Of a DNA stretch of 9,419 bases, positions 6,581-9,419 are shown one piece after another. The notes under the pieces were generated by a model. That model had not been told where the DNA came from. It saw only the letters and a program-made list of their open reading frames with translations, and did not search any database. The translations under genes were made by a program, and so were the position numbers. Origin of the DNA: a bacterium (GTDB lineage: Bacteria; Bacteroidota; Ignavibacteria; Kapaibacteriales; UBA2268). The first letter of the stretch is position 1. Each line of letters opens with the position of its first letter. The stretch spans positions 1 through 9,419 of the forward strand of contig JAUHXN010000097.1 in assembly GCA_030426865.1 (NCBI GenBank), written 5' to 3'.

Positions 6581-7594
6581 CTAAATTACATAAGTGATTT
6601 TTTGGTTTTGTCCATCCATACTTTCGGAGTAAGAATTAATAAATATTTTATCAGAAAGCTCGTAACTTACACTATAGTTAGCAATATTTTCTGTTTTCCT
6701 TATATTAATATCTAATTTTTTGTAATAAATTTTTGCTCTATTATTACGCTCATTGATAACTATTTTAATATCAATATTCTTCTCATCTGAAATTATAGCT
6801 TGTAATATTTTGTGTTTTTTAAATAGCTCTACTCTATAATTGTTTCCTTCAATATTTACATAATACACAGTTTGAGCTTCATTGAGTTTAGCAGCTATAT
6901 TTCTAGTATAAAGTGCATCAACGAAAGAAGAATTATACTTAGTTAACTCTTCTAATTTATCAAGGTTTGGAATAATTGAATTTACATTCAACCTAATAGA
7001 AGAGGGTGAAATATAGTTTAGTACTAAGTTTAATATGTTTTTATCTTGAATATTGTAACCAGTTAAATACAGATCAATTAGAATGAATTCTATACTATGG
7101 GTTAGATTATACTTTTTCTTCTGTTTTCTGAACTCTTTAGTCAATTCTAAAATATCTATTATTACGTGCCTTAGTAACCGATTTACTCTTAATGCATACT
7201 CTTTGATGATATTTTGAGCTACATCACTATCTGCGATATCTAAAACTCTTAGAATCTCTTCTATATTTAACTTTTTGTTAGTGATTATTAAATCAGTAGA
7301 GTGAACTGATATAACTAATGAAGGTTCTATATCTTTTATTAGAAAATAAAGTCTATCTCCTTGTTTCAAACTTGGGTGAATTATAGCTTTGAATATACCA
7401 TTGGGTAATTTGATTTTGAAAAGCTCTTTACTAACTTTCTCTAAGACTTGACCGAATACTATTTCACCTTTTCTTAGCTTTATAGAAGCTTTTTTATTTG
7501 GAGCTTTCGTTACTGGCAAATATCTACCACCACGAGAAGAGTAACTTTCAGTTACGATTCTATTGGAAGTATCTATTCTACCTGCTTTTGACAT
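6581..7594 (-). CDS. Protein of unknown function, faintly FliK-like
   Basis: This encodes 337 residues from ATG 7594. The more upstream in-frame ATG at 7618 would add eight residues, but 7594 has a GGAG exactly 8 bases ahead (7606-7603 on the minus strand), so I prefer it. There is no signal peptide or membrane segment. The N terminus (~1-35) is polar and probably disordered. Residues ~38-98 form a run of beta strands of the kind G-E-V-x-G-x-V-L ... G-D-R-L-x-x-L, ending PSLVISVHS, which recalls the barrel-like N-terminal module of FliK-type hook-length control proteins. Residues ~110-235 look helical and basic in places (KEFRKQKKK, 153-161). Residues ~240-320 are again beta-rich (YYVNIEGNNYRVELF, 244-258), as in FliK-like C-terminal domains. 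The likeness is of pattern, not of diagnostic residues, and no flagellar gene is in the window. It overlaps the aldo/keto reductase gene by 22 bases, so the two are co-translated. The role is unknown. Confidence 0.75.
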   Translation of the reverse strand: MSKAGRIDTSNRIVTESYSSRGGRYLPVTKAPNKKASIKLRKGEIVFGQVLEKVSKELFKIKLPNGIFKAIIHPSLKQGDRLYFLIKDIEPSLVISVHSTDLIITNKKLNIEEILRVLDIADSDVAQNIIKEYALRVNRLLRHVIIDILELTKEFRKQKKKYNLTHSIEFILIDLYLTGYNIQDKNILNLVLNYISPSSIRLNVNSIIPNLDKLEELTKYNSSFVDALYTRNIAAKLNEAQTVYYVNIEGNNYRVELFKKHKILQAIISDEKNIDIKIVINERNNRAKIYYKKLDINIRKTENIANYSVSYELSDKIFINSYSESMDGQNQKITYVI

Positions 7595-8421
7595 AAATCT
7601 AGCTCCGAAGGATCCCAAGAAATACGCATATTATTATCCAATGCATCTATATTAGCTATATCGGCACTTGAAAGCTCAAAATCAAATACATCTATGTTTT
7701 GTTGAATTCTTTCTGGATTTGCTGACTTCGGTAATACGATAAATCCTTTCTCCAAAGACCAACGAATAAGTACTTGTGCAGTTGATTTACCATACTGCTC
7801 AGCTATTTCTTTTAGGATAGGATTATTCAATCTAGTACCTCTCACAAGAGGCGAATGAGCTTGTATTTTTATATCATAAGATTCACATTTCTCAGCTAAT
7901 TCTTTTTGGTATAAGAAAGGAGTAATCTCTATTTGGTTGACTACAGGAGTAATAGGAGATTTTTTCATTAGCTCTTCTATATGCTTAATAGTATAGTTAC
8001 TGACACCTATTGAGCGGGCCTTACGGTCATCATATATCTGTATCATTGCTTCCCAAGTAGCTTCTCTTTTCTCTGGAATAGGCCAATGAACTAGATACAA
8101 ATCGACGAAATCAGTTTGTAGCTTATCCAAACTTACATCTATAGCCGCCATAGTATTATCATATCCTTGGTCATCGTTCCAAACTTTTGAAGTAATGAAT
8201 ATATCTTCTCGCTTTATTCCAGTATTCGTAAGTACATTTCCAATTTCTTCCTCATTTCCGTACAATGCGGCAGTATCTATATGTCTATAACCTGCTTCAA
8301 GTGCAGTTTCGAGTGCCTTTTCTAATTCGTACCCATGCATTTGATATGTACCAAGACCAATCCAAGGAATTTCTACCCCATTATTCAAAACTAAATCTTT
8401 ATTTTTACTTATTTTGCTCAT
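7573..8421 (-). CDS. Aldo/keto reductase, AKR5-like
   Basis: This encodes 282 residues, normal length for a bacterial aldo/keto reductase. It is a cytoplasmic (alpha/beta)8-barrel enzyme that reduces aldehydes or ketones with NADPH. The catalytic tetrad is complete: Asp49 in GYRHIDTAALYGNE, Tyr54 in the same segment, Lys79 in ITSKVWN, and His112 in LYLVHWPIP. Other family marks are SIGVSNY (137-143), PVVNQIEITPF (159-169), and the cofactor phosphate-binding segment VLPKSANPERIQQNI (229-243) with Lys232, Ser233 and Arg238. The pattern is closest to the 2,5-diketo-D-gluconate reductase / YvgN-like group (AKR5), which is promiscuous; detoxification of small carbonyls such as methylglyoxal is a common role, but the substrate cannot be read from sequence. 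The ATG at 8421 gives the usual start (NGVEIPWIGLGTY begins at residue 14); no Shine-Dalgarno is apparent. It is the first gene of the minus-strand operon and is divergent from the M1 peptidase gene. Confidence 0.95.
   Translation of the reverse strand: MSKISKNKDLVLNNGVEIPWIGLGTYQMHGYELEKALETALEAGYRHIDTAALYGNEEEIGNVLTNTGIKREDIFITSKVWNDDQGYDNTMAAIDVSLDKLQTDFVDLYLVHWPIPEKREATWEAMIQIYDDRKARSIGVSNYTIKHIEELMKKSPITPVVNQIEITPFLYQKELAEKCESYDIKIQAHSPLVRGTRLNNPILKEIAEQYGKSTAQVLIRWSLEKGFIVLPKSANPERIQQNIDVFDFELSSADIANIDALDNNMRISWDPSELDLCQKQVE
7603..7606 (-). promoter_or_regulatory. Shine-Dalgarno GGAG fixing the start at 7594
   Basis: On the minus strand GGAG stands 8 bases before ATG 7594, inside the end of the aldo/keto reductase coding region. 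It is one of the few clear Shine-Dalgarno sequences here and argues against the longer start at 7618. Confidence 0.65.
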
Positions 8422-8453
8422 CTTATGTAACTTTTTTGTTAGGATATGTTTCT

Positions 8454-8483
8454 TTGTATAACGTATATAATGACAAATATAAT
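8454..8483 (+). promoter_or_regulatory. Candidate promoter for the M1 peptidase gene
   Basis: TTGTAT (8454-8459, four of six -35 positions) and a perfect TATAAT (8478-8483) are separated by 18 bases. A start near 8490 would leave a very short leader that just includes AAGG (8490-8493), 8 bases from the ATG. A second TATAAT at 8466-8471 lacks a spaced -35. The opposite strand of the same stretch carries TATATTTG (8481-8474), a TAnnTTTG box that could serve the aldo/keto reductase operon, so two divergent promoters may overlap. Confidence 0.35.
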
Positions 8484-8501
8484 ATTAATAAGGCAATAAT
8501 A

Positions 8502-9419
8502 ATGATTAAACAAATAATACTTTTACTTTTAGTGGTAACTTTAAGCACTTCATTTGCACAAGATCTACCAGAATACCTTAGAGCAGAGACCAAGCATTTT
8601 GATGTTGAAAATACTACTTCGGGTACTCATTACCATAAAAATAATAGAGTACAAGACTACGGTGATGTAGAAAGAAGAAACTATGATGTACTTCATTATG
8701 ATTTATCTTTAGATTTAAAAGATGCATTAAGATCCAATTTGGATGCACCGATGGAGGAAAGAAAAGGCTTTTCTGGAGATATTAGAATGACAGTATTATT
8801 AACTTCAGATGTTGATAGTATTGAGTTTGATGCTGCCAATATGAAAATTGGATACAGTACTGTTGATGGTGTTTTTCCAGACAATGTACCTGTTGCTGAG
8901 AATGGTTTAGTTAAAATATATGTAGGTGATCATAAAGCAGGTGACACCATTAATGTTTCGATATACTATACATCAATTGCAGATGATGAAGATGGCTTTT
9001 GGAGAAACCGTGGAATGCACATATATCACAAAGGATATAATGTAGGAAATAAAGATAGGTTTGATAATCCTGTTATTGTAGAGCATAATATAGCTTATTC
9101 TATGTCAGAACCAGAATTAGCTCGATTTTGGATGCCTTGTAATGATAGACCTTATGATAAAGCAACTAGCTCAATGAGTATAATTGTTCCAACAGGTTAT
9201 ACTGCTGTTTCTAATGGTTATCTCGCTGATATTGAGGAACAGACTTCACAGTCGCTAAAGAACACTGTTTTATATAGTTGGATTAACAACGAACCAATTG
9301 CTACTTATTTAATGAATTTTGCGGCTTCAGTTTTTGATACTTTACAACAGACATATATTAAAAATGGAGACACAATACCTTCAACTCATTACTTCTGGCC
9401 AGAAGATAGAGATGATATT
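8502..9419 (+). CDS. Secreted M1-family metallopeptidase, N-terminal part
   Basis: The frame is open from ATG 8502 through the right edge, giving 306 residues of a longer protein. The signal peptide MIKQIILLLLVVTLSTSFAQ is cut near residue 19-20 with no lipobox, so the enzyme is periplasmic or secreted. Residues ~60-250 match the N-terminal beta-saddle domain of M1 (aminopeptidase N / LTA4 hydrolase-like) peptidases: NYDVLHYDLSLDL (60-72), then ARFWMPCNDRPYDKAT (207-222), the family's W-x-P-C-x-D-x-P-x-x-K-A-T block, then VPTGYTAVSNGYL and the strand PIATYLMNFAASVF before the catalytic domain. The GAMEN-type segment and the HExxH zinc site would come after the window, so activity cannot be judged here. 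M1 enzymes remove N-terminal residues from peptides; an exported one suits peptide scavenging. It may end in a sorting domain, which is not visible. It is divergently transcribed from the aldo/keto reductase operon. Confidence 0.9.
   Translation, partial: MIKQIILLLLVVTLSTSFAQDLPEYLRAETKHFDVENTTSGTHYHKNNRVQDYGDVERRNYDVLHYDLSLDLKDALRSNLDAPMEERKGFSGDIRMTVLLTSDVDSIEFDAANMKIGYSTVDGVFPDNVPVAENGLVKIYVGDHKAGDTINVSIYYTSIADDEDGFWRNRGMHIYHKGYNVGNKDRFDNPVIVEHNIAYSMSEPELARFWMPCNDRPYDKATSSMSIIVPTGYTAVSNGYLADIEEQTSQSLKNTVLYSWINNEPIATYLMNFAASVFDTLQQTYIKNGDTIPSTHYFWPEDRDDI

Overview
The window is AT-rich DNA from a bacterium, most likely a member of the Fibrobacterota-Chlorobiota-Bacteroidota group (for example a Kapabacteria, Ignavibacteria or Bacteroidota lineage). 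The main evidence is a secreted protein with Asp-box repeats whose last ~90 residues look like a type IX secretion (Por) sorting domain, next to a gingipain (C25)-fold protein. The lineage is inferred from protein style, not from a marker gene.

Left part, plus strand (1-4131). It begins with the 3' end of a gene for a C25/gingipain-like protein that runs in from the left edge. The visible part has no cysteine at all. A 466-base gap follows. It holds a perfect pentanucleotide repeat (six ATGTT units) set between promoter-like boxes, three hairpins, and what looks like an intrinsic terminator facing the minus strand with no minus-strand gene to serve. Next comes a compact two-gene unit: a 205-residue secreted protein with 14 cysteines, then (7 bases later) a 755-residue secreted Asp-box beta-propeller protein with a C-terminal sorting domain. 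The unit closes with a strong UUCG-loop terminator.

Middle part, minus strand (4161-8421). Three genes appear to form an operon read right to left: an aldo/keto reductase, a 337-residue protein of unknown role with a faint FliK-like beta-barrel region (overlapping the reductase gene by 22 bases), and maeB. maeB encodes a full-length NADP-dependent malic enzyme fused to a phosphotransacetylase-like regulatory domain. A minus-strand terminator follows maeB and sits 34 to 90 bases from the plus-strand terminator, so the two units converge cleanly.

Right part, plus strand (8422-9419). An 80-base divergent intergenic region carries a candidate sigma-70-type promoter. It leads into a secreted M1-family (aminopeptidase N-like) metallopeptidase that is cut by the right edge before its zinc site.

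Together the window mixes housekeeping carbon metabolism (malate to pyruvate, carbonyl reduction) with exported proteins for surface or extracellular work. The most unusual parts are the 743-1208 gap and the Cys-rich/Asp-box gene pair. I see no CRISPR array, tRNA, rRNA, insertion sequence or phage gene.
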